From NCBI GenBank assembly GCA_016869765.1, contig VGES01000001.1, positions 62,001 through 126,000 of the forward strand: 64,000 nt of DNA, read 5' to 3'. Under the pieces are notes generated by a model. It was not told the DNA's origin. It saw only the letters and a list, made by a program, of their open reading frames with translations, and did not search any database. This stretch comes from Alphaproteobacteria bacterium. Its GTDB lineage: Bacteria; Pseudomonadota; Alphaproteobacteria; SHVP01. A program made the translations under genes and the position numbers. This document shows, in pieces, positions 43,475 through 52,539 of this stretch. Every line of letters begins with the position of its first letter. Position 1 is the first letter of the stretch.

Positions 43475-44179
43475 CTAGCGCTCGAGCGTCGCGTCGAGCG
43501 AGCCGCGCAACGCGTTGGCTCCGGCATGATCGACGGCGAAATTCATCAGGATGTCGCGGGCGGACACGCGCTGTCCGTAGTAGGTCGCATTGGCGTTGTC
43601 GAGCGGTGTCAGCACGGCCCCTTCCAGAGAGGCGCCTGCAAACAAGCCCTTGGTACGCGAGTAGGCATAGACGTCGGCGCGGAAGTTGGTCGTCGTCGCG
43701 GCCTCCACCCCGCGGCCGAGGGGGCCGGCCGCGACGCTGGCGTCTCCCCCGAGCGTGACCCGATTGCGCAGGACCGCGTCGACCGCCCGGTCGGTCATCA
43801 GTAGCAACATGACTTCGGAGGCCTGTGCCCCGATTTGCAATCCGACGCTGCCCGCGCCGAAGGAGTAGAACGCGGGGGCACTCCATCGCCCGTCGCGCCG
43901 CGTCAGCAGCACGCCGTTGCCGCCTTCGCCACCGATGATGAAACCCGCCTTGAGGAGTTGCGGAATGATCAGGACAGCCTTGGCTCGCGCGAGCAGGATG
44001 CGCATCGAGCCCATGTCGGCATCGAGGCGAAACTCCTCGACGGTCGTTCGTGCCCGGTCGATCAAGATCTGGGCTTCCTGGGCCTGGACTTGACGTGGTC
44101 CGAGGGTGACGAGAACTCCGAGGAGAATCGCGAGCCCCACACAGGACCGCCAGCGACCCAATGCCTTTAGACCGAACAC
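43475..44179 (-). CDS. SYLF-domain (Ysc84-type) lipid-binding protein
   Basis: A 234-residue exported protein. The first 30 residues form a signal peptide (VGLAILLGVLVTLGPRQVQAQ). The rest is the SYLF domain: LLARAKAVLIIPQLLKAGFIIGGEGGNGVLL, FYSFGAGSVGLQIGAQASEVMLLLM and FAGASLEGAVL. The domain binds phosphoinositides in eukaryotes; bacterial members act in the envelope, role unclear. GTG 44179 is chosen because AAGGAGG precedes it by six bases; an upstream TTG/GTG lies before that RBS. Follows the ABC exporter genes by 13 bases. Confidence 0.9.
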   Translation of the reverse strand: MFGLKALGRWRSCVGLAILLGVLVTLGPRQVQAQEAQILIDRARTTVEEFRLDADMGSMRILLARAKAVLIIPQLLKAGFIIGGEGGNGVLLTRRDGRWSAPAFYSFGAGSVGLQIGAQASEVMLLLMTDRAVDAVLRNRVTLGGDASVAAGPLGRGVEAATTTNFRADVYAYSRTKGLFAGASLEGAVLTPLDNANATYYGQRVSARDILMNFAVDHAGANALRGSLDATLER

Positions 44180-44192
44180 GACGTGCCTCCTT

Positions 44193-45020
44193 CTATTCAC
44201 CAAGATTGAGCAACAACCCTCGCCGCCGCGCCACCTGGAAAAAGGCGTGGAAGGCGACGAGGCCGACGGTCAGATACACAAGGTTCAACAGGGCCGCGTT
44301 GAGCAACAGGTCCGCCCGAAACGCGCCATCGATCAAGATGGCACGCATGCCCTCGAACACATGTGTCGATGGCAGCGACAGGCTGATGGGCTGCAACCAG
44401 GCAGGTAACACGGCGACAGGATAATAGATCGCGGTAATCGGGGTCATGATGAAGGCGGTGCCCCACGCCAGGTTCTCGGCCCCCATGCCGTAGCGCATGA
44501 TCAGACCGCACATGACAAGACCGATCGCCCAGCCCATCACCATCAGGTTGAGATAGAACCCGATCAGGGGCAACCCGAGCGCATAGATCGAAAAATCGAA
44601 GATCGCCATGGCCGCCAGGGTCGCGGGCACGAGCCCGACGGTGGTCTTCAGGACGCTCACCACCATCAACGACAGGGCGAGTTCGATGGGACGCAGCGGC
44701 GTTACGAACAGGTGGCCGAGGTTGCGCGACCAGATCTCTTCGAGAAACGAGTAGAACATCCCGATCTGGCCACGAAACAGGACGTCCCAGAGCAGGGCCC
44801 CAGAGAGCAGCACGCCGAAGGCTTGGGCAAAGAAGTTCGACTTGGCGGCCAGAAAAACCGTCAGGAAGCCCCACATCGTCATCTGCACGGTCGGCCAGTA
44901 GGTGAGGTCGAGGAACCGGGGCCAGGATCCGCGGAAGAGATAGACGTGCCGCAGAATCATGGCCGCGATGCGGCGGAGCGCCGCCAGCCACCAGGGGTGC
45001 GGGACCAGGGGCTGGGTCAC
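44193..45020 (-). CDS. ABC-2 type transporter permease
   Basis: A 275-residue permease with six probable helices (FLTVFLAAKSNFFAQAFGVLL, VVSVLKTTVGLVPATLAAMAI, LVMCGLIMRYGMGAENLAWG, LVYLTVGLVAFHAFF). Family: ABC-2 exporters of lipids, polysaccharides or drugs. It starts on the last four bases of the ATPase gene. Substrate unknown; the co-encoded SYLF protein hints at lipid or envelope transport. Confidence 0.88.
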   Translation of the reverse strand: MTQPLVPHPWWLAALRRIAAMILRHVYLFRGSWPRFLDLTYWPTVQMTMWGFLTVFLAAKSNFFAQAFGVLLSGALLWDVLFRGQIGMFYSFLEEIWSRNLGHLFVTPLRPIELALSLMVVSVLKTTVGLVPATLAAMAIFDFSIYALGLPLIGFYLNLMVMGWAIGLVMCGLIMRYGMGAENLAWGTAFIMTPITAIYYPVAVLPAWLQPISLSLPSTHVFEGMRAILIDGAFRADLLLNAALLNLVYLTVGLVAFHAFFQVARRRGLLLNLGE

Positions 45021-45763
45021 GATGCGGCCGCCGTGCGCGATCCACCGCGCGCAACATCGAGAAAAACCTCCTCGAGGTTCGTGCGGCCATAACGCGCAAT
45101 CAAGTCGGCCGGCCGTCCGCGATCGACCAACGCCCCGGCCCGCAACATCAGGACATCGTCACACATACGTTCGACCTCGGCCATGTTGTGCGAAGCGAGC
45201 ACGATGGTGGCGCCGGTCTTCTGGCGATAGTGCGCGAGGTACTGGCGCATGCCGTCGGCCGTATCCGGATCCATCGAGGCGGTCGGTTCGTCGAGCAGGA
45301 GCAGGGCCGGTTCATTGAGCAGCGACTTGGCCAAAGCCACCCGGGTCTTCTGGCCGGCGGAGAGCGATCCGAAGGGACGATCGAGCATTTGGTGCACGTC
45401 GAGCTCCCTGGCGATCGCGCCGATGCGCTCGCGCGCCCGATTCAGCCCGTAGAGCCGGGCAAACACGAGCAGGTTCTCTTCGACCGTCAGACGCCGCGGC
45501 AGGTCGACGTAGGGCGAGGAAAAATTCATGCGCGGTAGGACCCGGTGGCGGTCGCGCAGCATGTCGACACCGAGCACGGTGACGCGGCCGCTACTCGGTA
45601 ACAGGAGGCCCAGCAGAATTGCGATGGTGGTGGTCTTCCCGGCGCCGTTGCCACCCAAGAGGGCGGTCGTGGATCCGCTCTCGACCGAAAAGGTGAGATC
45701 CTGGATCGCCACGACGTCTTGATAACTCTTGCTCAAGTGCTCGACGACGATCGCCTCGGCCAT
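45017..45763 (-). CDS. ABC transporter ATP-binding protein
   Basis: A 248-residue ATPase that energises the permease at 44193. Walker A GGNGAGKTTT, Q-loop (MNFSSPYVDLPRRLTVEEN), signature LSAGQKTRVALA, Walker B LLLLDEPTASMDPDTA and switch histidine LASHNMAEVERM are all in place. DrrA/CcmA-like. Start ATG 45763; divergent from regB, with 84 bases between the starts. Confidence 0.95.
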   Translation of the reverse strand: MAEAIVVEHLSKSYQDVVAIQDLTFSVESGSTTALLGGNGAGKTTTIAILLGLLLPSSGRVTVLGVDMLRDRHRVLPRMNFSSPYVDLPRRLTVEENLLVFARLYGLNRARERIGAIARELDVHQMLDRPFGSLSAGQKTRVALAKSLLNEPALLLLDEPTASMDPDTADGMRQYLAHYRQKTGATIVLASHNMAEVERMCDDVLMLRAGALVDRGRPADLIARYGRTNLEEVFLDVARGGSRTAAAS

Positions 45764-45847
45764 GGCCGAAATATGGGGCCAAAGACCATGCGGTGCCAGC
45801 CACCTGGCGGTTTGCTCGCCGCGACACCGGCGGTCTAGGCTGCCACC

Positions 45848-47167
45848 ATGACTCCAGCGTTGACCCCGATCTCGGGCGGGTTCGCCGGTTTGACCGTCGG
45901 ATTGCCGCCGGCCGCCGGCGGTCGCGTGCGCCTCAAGACCCTGGTCCTCATTCGCTGGGTCGCACTGGTCGGCCAAGCGGCCGCCATCCTGGTCGTGGGC
46001 TTTCTGTTCTCCTTCCCGACCGACGTGGTGTCGTCCCTGCTGACCGTCGGGGTTTCGGCCCTTCTCAACCTCTTTCTCATGTTGCGCTATCCGGCGACGA
46101 CGCGGCTCTCGGACGTCCAGGCCGGCTTCTACCTCGCCTACGACATCCTGCAACTCACGGTGCTGCTCTATCTCAATGGCGGAATCGCCAATCCGTTCGC
46201 GATCCTCGTGCTGGTCCCGGCGACGATTGCCGCAACCATCTTGAGTTTGCGCAGCACGTTGTCGCTGGTGGTCATCTCGGTCGTTTGCCTGACCCTCGTC
46301 ACACTCGTCCACCAGCCGCTGCCGTGGTCGATGGGGTTCACGCTGCCCTCGCTGTATGTCGCCGGCATTTGGGTGGCCTTGGTGCTCGGCATGGGATTCA
46401 TTACGGTCTATGCGTGGCGGGTGGCGGCGGAGAGCCGACTGATGGCCGACGCCTTGGCCGCGACCCAGTTGGCACTGGCCCGGGAACAGCGGTTTTCGGC
46501 CCTCGGGGCTTTGGCCGCAGCCGCGGCCCACGAACTCGGGACGCCGCTAGGCACGATCACGCTGGTAGCCAAGGAGTTGTCGCGCGAACTGCCCAAGGAT
46601 GGGCCCCACGCCGAGGACGTCTCGTTGCTCGTGAGCGAGTCGGAGCGCTGTCGGGACATCCTGGCTCAGCTGTCCCGCCGGCCCGAGGGCGATCCGGCCC
46701 CGTTCGATCGGCTGGCCCTGCCGGCGTTGGTCGACTCGATCGTTACCCCGCTGAGGGGGGACGAAATCGAAATCCAGATCGACGTGCAGAACCCCTACAC
46801 CCAGGGGGACCCGACGGTGCCGGTCGTGTCGCGGCGCCCGGAAATCCTGCACGGCCTCGGCAACATCGTGGAGAACGCCATCGATTTCGCGGCGACTCGG
46901 GTCACGATCCGCGTGTCCTGGGATACCGGCGTGGCCCGCCTGACCGTTCTCGACGACGGGCCCGGGTTTGCGGCCAGCGTCCTCGGCATCGTGGGCGAGC
47001 CTTACGTCACCACGCGCCGGGACCAGGACGGCATGGGCCTCGGCCTGTTCATCGCAAAGACCCTGCTCGAACGGACCGGGGCGACAGTGCTGTTCTCCAA
47101 CGCACAAGGCGGTGGCGCCCATGTTGCCATCCTGTGGCCACGTGCGTTATTGGAAGCAGCCCCATGA
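45848..47167 (+). CDS. regB: Redox sensor histidine kinase RegB (PrrB/ActS type)
   Basis: A 439-residue membrane kinase that senses respiratory quinone and redox state. Six N-terminal helices hold the family's quinone-binding heptapeptide GGxxNPF as GGIANPF at 111-117. The H-box is AAAHELGTPLG with phospho-accepting His228; the redox-active cysteine of RegB is Cys268 (SERCRDILAQL). The ATPase domain has ENAIDFA and DDGPGF, GMGLGLFIAK. All RegB-specific sites are kept, so redox control of respiration and fixation genes is likely. Coupled to regA by ATGA. Confidence 0.94.
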   Translation: MTPALTPISGGFAGLTVGLPPAAGGRVRLKTLVLIRWVALVGQAAAILVVGFLFSFPTDVVSSLLTVGVSALLNLFLMLRYPATTRLSDVQAGFYLAYDILQLTVLLYLNGGIANPFAILVLVPATIAATILSLRSTLSLVVISVVCLTLVTLVHQPLPWSMGFTLPSLYVAGIWVALVLGMGFITVYAWRVAAESRLMADALAATQLALAREQRFSALGALAAAAAHELGTPLGTITLVAKELSRELPKDGPHAEDVSLLVSESERCRDILAQLSRRPEGDPAPFDRLALPALVDSIVTPLRGDEIEIQIDVQNPYTQGDPTVPVVSRRPEILHGLGNIVENAIDFAATRVTIRVSWDTGVARLTVLDDGPGFAASVLGIVGEPYVTTRRDQDGMGLGLFIAKTLLERTGATVLFSNAQGGGAHVAILWPRALLEAAP

Positions 47168-47721
47168 ACGAACCGACGGCTGCCCCAAAACCCGTGACCG
47201 ACCGCACGTTATTGATCGTCGATGACGACCAGACCTTCCGAACCCGTTTGGCGCGGGCGATGGAGCAGCGTGGTTTTCTGGTTCGGACCGCCGCGTCGGT
47301 CAGCGACGTGGCGGCCGCACTCGATCCCGGGGCGTCAGCGTTCGCGATCGTCGACCTGAAGCTAGCCGACGGCAACGGAATCGACGTCGTCCCCGTGTTG
47401 CGGCGCAAACGGGCCGATATGCGAATCGTCGTCTTGACCGGCTACGGCAACATCGCCACGGCGGTGGCTGCCGTGAAGGCGGGGGCGGTCGACTATCTCG
47501 CCAAGCCGGCCGATGCCGACGACATCGAGGCCGCGTTGATGGCGAGCCGCGAAACCAAGGCATCACCGCCGGAGCATCCGATGTCGGCCGACCGCGTGCG
47601 CTGGGAGCATATCCAACGGGTCTATGAACTCTGTGATCGCAACGTCTCAGAAACGGCGCGTCGTCTTCGCATGCACCGCCGGACGTTGCAGCGAATCCTC
47701 GCCAAACGGTCCCCACAGTGA
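47164..47721 (+). CDS. regA: Redox response regulator RegA (PrrA/ActR type)
   Basis: A 185-residue response regulator. The receiver domain (about 14-125) has LLIVDDDQ, the phosphorylated aspartate in AIVDLKLADG (residue 64), LTGYG and AKPAD. A proline-containing linker (KASPPEHPMSADRV) leads to the Fis-type helix-turn-helix NVSETARRLRMHRRTLQRIL, a near-invariant feature of RegA. Overlaps regB by four bases. Longer frames upstream of 47164 are not coding. Confidence 0.95.
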   Translation: MNEPTAAPKPVTDRTLLIVDDDQTFRTRLARAMEQRGFLVRTAASVSDVAAALDPGASAFAIVDLKLADGNGIDVVPVLRRKRADMRIVVLTGYGNIATAVAAVKAGAVDYLAKPADADDIEAALMASRETKASPPEHPMSADRVRWEHIQRVYELCDRNVSETARRLRMHRRTLQRILAKRSPQ

Positions 47722-47790
47722 CCCGGAAACACTTGATCTAAAAGCATTCTTGGCCGGTTCCTGCCATCTCTCGTGTAAGATGGGATCGCC

Positions 47791-49263
47791 ATGAGCGAGC
47801 CCTACCCTCTCGCCGCCCTCGTCGATCGCCTGAACGAAGCCCGCGTGTTGTGCGTGGGCGATGTCATGCTCGATCGTTTTGTCCGTGGCACCGTCGATCG
47901 CGTTTCTCCCGAGGCACCGATTCCGGTGTTGCGCGTCGACCCGGAGCACAGCGACACGATGCTGGGCGGGGTCGGCAACGTTGCCCACAACGTGACGTCG
48001 CTCGGTGCGCGGGCGGTGCTGATTTCGGCCGTGGGCCAGGACGCTGTCGGATCTGAACTGATGGCGGCGGCCCGCGCCGTTCCGGGCCTGACGCTGGAGA
48101 TCATTCCCGTACCCGGTCGGACGACGACGCTCAAAGAGCGCTACGCCGCCCGTGGGCAGCAGTTGCTACGCGTCGATCGCGAGACGACGGCGGAGATTGG
48201 CGAGGCGGCGGCGACGGCAGTGCTAGCGGCCGTCGAGCGCCACCTCGGCCAGTGCGGGGCTGTGGTCGTCTCGGACTACGGCAAGGGCGTTCTCACCGAG
48301 CGGGTTCTGCGCTGCATTCTCGATCACGCCGAATCCGCCGGATGCCCGGTCATCATCGATCCCTACGGGCTTGACTACGGACGCTACCGTGGCGCGGCCG
48401 TGATCTCGCCCAATCGTGCCGAACTGCAGCTGGCGAGTGGCCTGCCCTGCCAGCGCGAAGCCGAAATCATCGCCGCGGCGCGCAGCGTCATGCGGCGATG
48501 GGCTCTCCCGTGCCTGCTGGTGACCCGCAGCGAAGACGGTATGTCCCTGATCACGACCGACCAGGCGACTCACTTCTCGGCCCAGGCGCGTGAGGTCTAC
48601 GACGTGTCCGGCGCGGGGGACACGGTGGTCGCGACCTTTGCCGTGGCTCGGGCCCTGGCGGCCGCGCCACCGCTCGCCGCCGCATTGGCCAACACGGCGG
48701 CGGGGATTGTCGTGCAGAAGCTCGGCACCGCGGTCGTCTATCCCGAGGACATCCTCGCCGCTTTGCACGAAACGCACCTCCGCCTGAGCGATGCCAAGGT
48801 CAAGCCGTTGGCGGCTGCCGCCCGCATCGTCGACGGATGGCGTCGCGCCGGCCAACGCATCGGCTTCACCAACGGCACGTTCGATCTTCTTCATCCCGGG
48901 CATCTGTCGTCTATTCGGCAGGCGCGGTCGGCGTGCGACCGCCTCGTCCTCGGGCTCAACAGCGACAGTTCCGTGAGACGCTACAAGGGGCCGACCCGGC
49001 CGATTCAGGGGGAAACGGCGCGAGCCCTGGTGTTGGCCTCGATCGAGCAGGTCGACCTTGTGGTGATCTTCGATGACGACACGCCGATGGCCGTCATCCA
49101 GGCGCTGCGCCCCGATGTCCTGGTCAAGGGCGCCGACTACCGGCTGGATCAGGTCGTGGGAGCCGAGTTCGTGGCCTCCTACGGCGGCAAGGTGATCCTC
49201 GCCGATCTCGTCGACGGCCAAAGCACGACCCGAACCATCGCCCGCATGGTCAAAAAGCCATGA
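47791..49263 (+). CDS. hldE: Bifunctional heptose-7-phosphate kinase / heptose-1-phosphate adenylyltransferase
   Basis: Makes ADP-D-glycero-beta-D-manno-heptose for lipopolysaccharide core. The 490 residues have an N-terminal ribokinase-like kinase (1-330: DVMLDRFVRGTVDRVSPEAPIPV, VVSDYGKGVL, DVSGAGDTVVATFA with the catalytic aspartate) and a C-terminal nucleotidyltransferase (about 350-490: GFTNGTFDLLHPGHL). Implies a Gram-negative outer membrane with heptose-containing LPS. Confidence 0.97.
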   Translation: MSEPYPLAALVDRLNEARVLCVGDVMLDRFVRGTVDRVSPEAPIPVLRVDPEHSDTMLGGVGNVAHNVTSLGARAVLISAVGQDAVGSELMAAARAVPGLTLEIIPVPGRTTTLKERYAARGQQLLRVDRETTAEIGEAAATAVLAAVERHLGQCGAVVVSDYGKGVLTERVLRCILDHAESAGCPVIIDPYGLDYGRYRGAAVISPNRAELQLASGLPCQREAEIIAAARSVMRRWALPCLLVTRSEDGMSLITTDQATHFSAQAREVYDVSGAGDTVVATFAVARALAAAPPLAAALANTAAGIVVQKLGTAVVYPEDILAALHETHLRLSDAKVKPLAAAARIVDGWRRAGQRIGFTNGTFDLLHPGHLSSIRQARSACDRLVLGLNSDSSVRRYKGPTRPIQGETARALVLASIEQVDLVVIFDDDTPMAVIQALRPDVLVKGADYRLDQVVGAEFVASYGGKVILADLVDGQSTTRTIARMVKKP

Positions 49264-50246
49264 TCCTGGTCACCGGCGGGGCCGGCTTCATCGGCTCGAA
49301 CATCGTTGCCGCCCTCACCGCGCTCGGCGATCGTGAAGTCGCGGTCTGTGACTGGCTCGGCCAGGGCGACAAGTGGCGCAACCTCGCCAAGCACGAGGTG
49401 ACGCAATTCGTCACCCCCGACCAGTTGATGCCGTTCCTCAAGTCCGAGGCCTACCGGATCGACTCGGTCATCCATATGGGGGCGATCTCGGATACGACCG
49501 AAACCGACGTCGACAAGCTGATCAAGACCAACTACCAGCTGTCGGTCGACCTCTGGGATTGGTGCGCCAAGAACGAGGCGGTCTTCATCTATGCCTCGTC
49601 GGCGGCAACCTATGGCGACGGCAGCAACGGCTTCGACGACGACAGTTCGATGGCGGCGCTCGCCAAGCTTCGCCCGCTCAATCCGTACGGTTGGAGCAAG
49701 CACCTTTTCGACCGCCGCGTCGCGCGCATGCTGGCGGAGCATCAGCCGCAACCCGAGCAGTGGGCGGGGCTGAAGTTCTTCAACGTGTTCGGCCCGAACG
49801 AATATCACAAGAACCGGCAAGCGAGCGTGGCGTTACAGATTCACGATCAGATCCTGGTTGGGAATCCGGTGCGCTTGTTCCGCTCGCACAACCCGGAATA
49901 TCGCGACGGCGGTCAGCGCCGCGACTTCGTTTGGATCGAGGACTGCGTGGCGATCGTCCAGTGGCTGCTCGATGAGACCGAAACCTGCGGCATATTCAAT
50001 GTCGGGTCGGGCGAATCGCGCACCTTCCTCGACATGGCGGGCGCCGTCGCCAATGCCATGGGGGAGCAACTCGCGGTCGAGTTCATCGACACCCCGGAGG
50101 AGATCCGGGATCAATATCAGTATTTCACCGAAGCCAAGGTGGACCGGCTGCGAGATGCCGGCTTCACGCGTGCCTTCACGCCCCTCGAAGAGGCGGCAAA
50201 GCGCTACGTTCAGCAATACCTCTCGCAGCCGGACTCGTATCGCTGA
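49260..50246 (+). CDS. hldD: ADP-glyceromanno-heptose 6-epimerase
   Basis: Converts ADP-D-glycero-D-manno-heptose to the L-glycero form used for LPS. The 328-residue SDR has the NADP-binding GGAGFIGSNIV at the very N-terminus, catalytic serine/threonine in YASSAATYG and the YGWSK tyrosine-lysine pair. FFNVFGPNEYHK is typical of HldD. Overlaps hldE by four bases. Confidence 0.96.
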   Translation: MILVTGGAGFIGSNIVAALTALGDREVAVCDWLGQGDKWRNLAKHEVTQFVTPDQLMPFLKSEAYRIDSVIHMGAISDTTETDVDKLIKTNYQLSVDLWDWCAKNEAVFIYASSAATYGDGSNGFDDDSSMAALAKLRPLNPYGWSKHLFDRRVARMLAEHQPQPEQWAGLKFFNVFGPNEYHKNRQASVALQIHDQILVGNPVRLFRSHNPEYRDGGQRRDFVWIEDCVAIVQWLLDETETCGIFNVGSGESRTFLDMAGAVANAMGEQLAVEFIDTPEEIRDQYQYFTEAKVDRLRDAGFTRAFTPLEEAAKRYVQQYLSQPDSYR

Positions 50247-50249
50247 GCG

Positions 50250-50921
50250 CTACCAGGTCTTGACCGGGGGCGATTTGACCTCGATCTGGATGCAATCCTC
50301 GATCGCTTCCGACCAGTGCGGCACGCCTTTGGGGTGGAACCAGGAGTCGCCGGGGTTGGCCATGAACTCCTTGCCACCGATGTTGAGCTTCAGTTTGCCG
50401 CTGACCAGATGGCACGCGGTCTCGTGGTCATCGTGCTGATGGACGGCGTCGCGGGCGCCCTTCGGGCGCTGGATCTCGAGCATCAGGATATTGTCGCTCT
50501 TCGACATCACTTTGACGCTGACCGGGACAGGCATTGGCTTGCCCTCGACCTTCTCGATCTTGGTCACCGGAGCCTTGCTGCCGTCGGTGTAGTTGGTCTT
50601 GAAGTTCTCGATCTTTCCGGGCACGGGTTCCTCCTGGAGCGTTTCGTTGTTTAAGGTGGACAGCTTGCGACCGATTTCGTCCTCGCTCAAGACACCACGC
50701 TCGATCAAGGCGGTCTTGATGGCGAGCAGCCAGGTCTCGGAATAGGTGCGCGTTTCGCTCTCGAGAGCGTGATAGAGATCGACCGCGCGCTGATGCAGGG
50801 CGCGATCGTAACTCGTCCCGCGTTGGCCGGTGACGAGCGTCAGCATGGCATCGACGCGCTTGTCGAAGAACGTGGGTTCGCGGTCGGTCCGATCGATCGG
50901 TCGCGGTGGCGCGGCGGTCAT
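50250..50921 (-). CDS. Two-domain protein: nitrile-hydratase-beta-like helical domain plus cupin
   Basis: A 223-residue protein. Residues 15-85 (RVDAMLTLVTGQRGTSYD, SETWLLAIKTALIERGVLSEDEI) recall the helical N-terminal part of nitrile hydratase beta subunits and their accessory proteins. After a linker, residues 140-215 are a single cupin barrel with metal ligands His161, His163, His166 or Glu167 and His202 (AVHQHDDHE, GDSWFHPKGVPHW). No catalytic nitrile hydratase metal site is present. ATG 50921 overlaps the isochorismatase gene by four bases; longer upstream readings belong to that gene in another frame. Function not known. Confidence 0.72.
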   Translation of the reverse strand: MTAAPPRPIDRTDREPTFFDKRVDAMLTLVTGQRGTSYDRALHQRAVDLYHALESETRTYSETWLLAIKTALIERGVLSEDEIGRKLSTLNNETLQEEPVPGKIENFKTNYTDGSKAPVTKIEKVEGKPMPVPVSVKVMSKSDNILMLEIQRPKGARDAVHQHDDHETACHLVSGKLKLNIGGKEFMANPGDSWFHPKGVPHWSEAIEDCIQIEVKSPPVKTW

Positions 50922-51622
50922 TCGGCGGCTCGCGCGGCGGCGTTCTGGAGCTTTCCGATGACGGCGTCCGTCGTTTGGATGTCGGCGAAGCTGCCGTTGA
51001 GGCTCATCAGGCTCGCGACGTGCTGCTCGTCGTTCGCCGCCGCATTGGCGTCGCTCACCATGATCACCTTGTAGTTCATCATCGCCGCGTCCCTTGCCGT
51101 CGCCTCGCAGCAGATGTTGGTCACGGTCCCGGCGATCAACAGCGTGTCGATGCGCCGAGCCAGGAGGTGTTCGTGCAGCCGGGACGATCCGGCGACGAAC
51201 GCACTGAAGCGGTCCTTTTCGATACGCAGGTCCGTTGGTCGAGCGTCCAGACCCTGGTACAGCGCGTGCCCGACACCGCCGTCTCGCAGGCCATCGAGGA
51301 TTGTCGCTTTGAGGGCGGGCGTGCAGAAGTGATCGAAGAATGTCGACCACGTCGCCGCCGACTTCGAAGTGAAGGTGGTCACGACCCACACCACGGTACC
51401 ACCGGCCTGCCGGGTCGCCTCGGCCAGACGGTTGATGTTGGGCACGATCGCGCGTGCCGTCGTCAGGGACCCGGGCTGTCCGGCGCCGCAAAAAAAGTGC
51501 TGCATGTCGATCACGACCAGCGCCGTGCGGGCGGCCGCAATGGTCGGGAACACTTCGAGACGGCCACCGCGCCGGGCCCGCAGCCGTTCGAGCGTCGCCG
51601 CCGGATACTCAAGTCGGTGCAT
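50918..51622 (-). CDS. Isochorismatase-family cysteine hydrolase
   Basis: A 234-residue hydrolase of the isochorismatase / nicotinamidase fold. ALVVIDMQHFFCG carries the catalytic aspartate, RFSAFVAGS the region of the lysine or arginine, and TVTNICCEATARDA the nucleophilic cysteine (ICC, with two adjacent Cys). Members hydrolyse amides such as N-carbamoyl compounds or maleamate, or isochorismate. ATG 51622 chosen over 51697. Co-transcribed with the cupin gene after it. Confidence 0.9.
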   Translation of the reverse strand: MHRLEYPAATLERLRARRGGRLEVFPTIAAARTALVVIDMQHFFCGAGQPGSLTTARAIVPNINRLAEATRQAGGTVVWVVTTFTSKSAATWSTFFDHFCTPALKATILDGLRDGGVGHALYQGLDARPTDLRIEKDRFSAFVAGSSRLHEHLLARRIDTLLIAGTVTNICCEATARDAAMMNYKVIMVSDANAAANDEQHVASLMSLNGSFADIQTTDAVIGKLQNAAARAAE

Positions 51623-51672
51623 GGAACTCCCCTGGGCCAAGACTAGGGCTGTCGCCGCGCCAGGCCAAGGGA

Positions 51673-52539
51673 TCAGGATTCGACGACGCCAAACCACCGT
51701 TCGCCGCGGGTTTGGCGGATATGGCCGGCCGTCGGTCCCGGGAAATGCGCGGCGAAGATCAACGTGTCGTCGTCCGTGTGGTCGGCCATGAAACGTTCGC
51801 GAGTCCGGCGTGACGCCACGGGATCGTGACAGAAAAAACTGCTCCAGTCGGGACGGCGGACCTGGATCGGGTGATGCATCAGGTCGCCGGTCATCATCGC
51901 TCGCTGCCGTTGCGACCGCAGGTGAACCGCATAGTGCCCTGGTGTATGGCCCGGGGTCGGGTGCAGGACGACCTCGTCATCCAAGGCGAAGTCGTTGTCG
52001 ACCAGGGCGGCCTGGCCGGCTTCGACGATCGGTCGGACGCTGTCTTGGATCGGCAGATAGGCTCGGTCGCCCGGCTGTAACGCCGCGAAGTGTTCATAGT
52101 CGGCCTTCGCAAACACTTAGCGCGCCTTGGGGAACGTCGGCACCCATCGCCCGCCGTCGAGGCGGGTATTCCAACCCACGTGATCGCCGTGCAAATGGGT
52201 ACACATGACGTAGTCGATGTCACTGGGCGAGAGCCTGAGCTGCGCCAGGTTCTCGAGGTAGGGGCGGCTCTGGCGATGCCAGAGGGGTTGCACCCGCTCC
52301 TTGTGGTTGCCGACGCAGGTGTCGATGAGGATGGTGTGGCGCGAGGTCCGGACCACGTAGCTGTGGATGCTGGACCGGATCTGGCCGCTCGCTTCGTCGA
52401 AGAAGTGTGGCACGAGCCACGCCCGGGCTTGTCTGGCCACGGCAGGGTCGTAGTCCGGGAAGGCCTGCGCCGGGTCGAATGCGAACTCGACCTCGACCAG
52501 CTTCTCGACGGTGATGGCCCCGATGCGCTGCGGGCGCAT
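51673..52539 (-). pseudogene. Metallo-beta-lactamase-fold hydrolase, interrupted by a stop codon
   Basis: Second copy of the tandem pair. Reading from ATG 52539 (MRPQRIGAITVEKLVE) the product keeps the zinc motif CTHLHGDHVGWN but meets TAA at 52119-52117, in the position of the tyrosine of KARYVF in the intact neighbour (here KAR-stop-VFAKADY). After the stop the same frame continues to 51673 with GHTPGHY and MTGDLMHHPIQV, so the break is a single TAC to TAA change. The start overlaps the upstream gene's stop (TGATG). Whether it is a true pseudogene or a sequencing error needs checking. Confidence 0.85.

Noticed and set aside
45793-47721. A 642-codon frame joining the region upstream of regB to regA
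   Set aside because: regA starts at 47164 with ATG in the ATGA overlap; the upstream part lies in another frame of regB and is Arg/Pro-rich.
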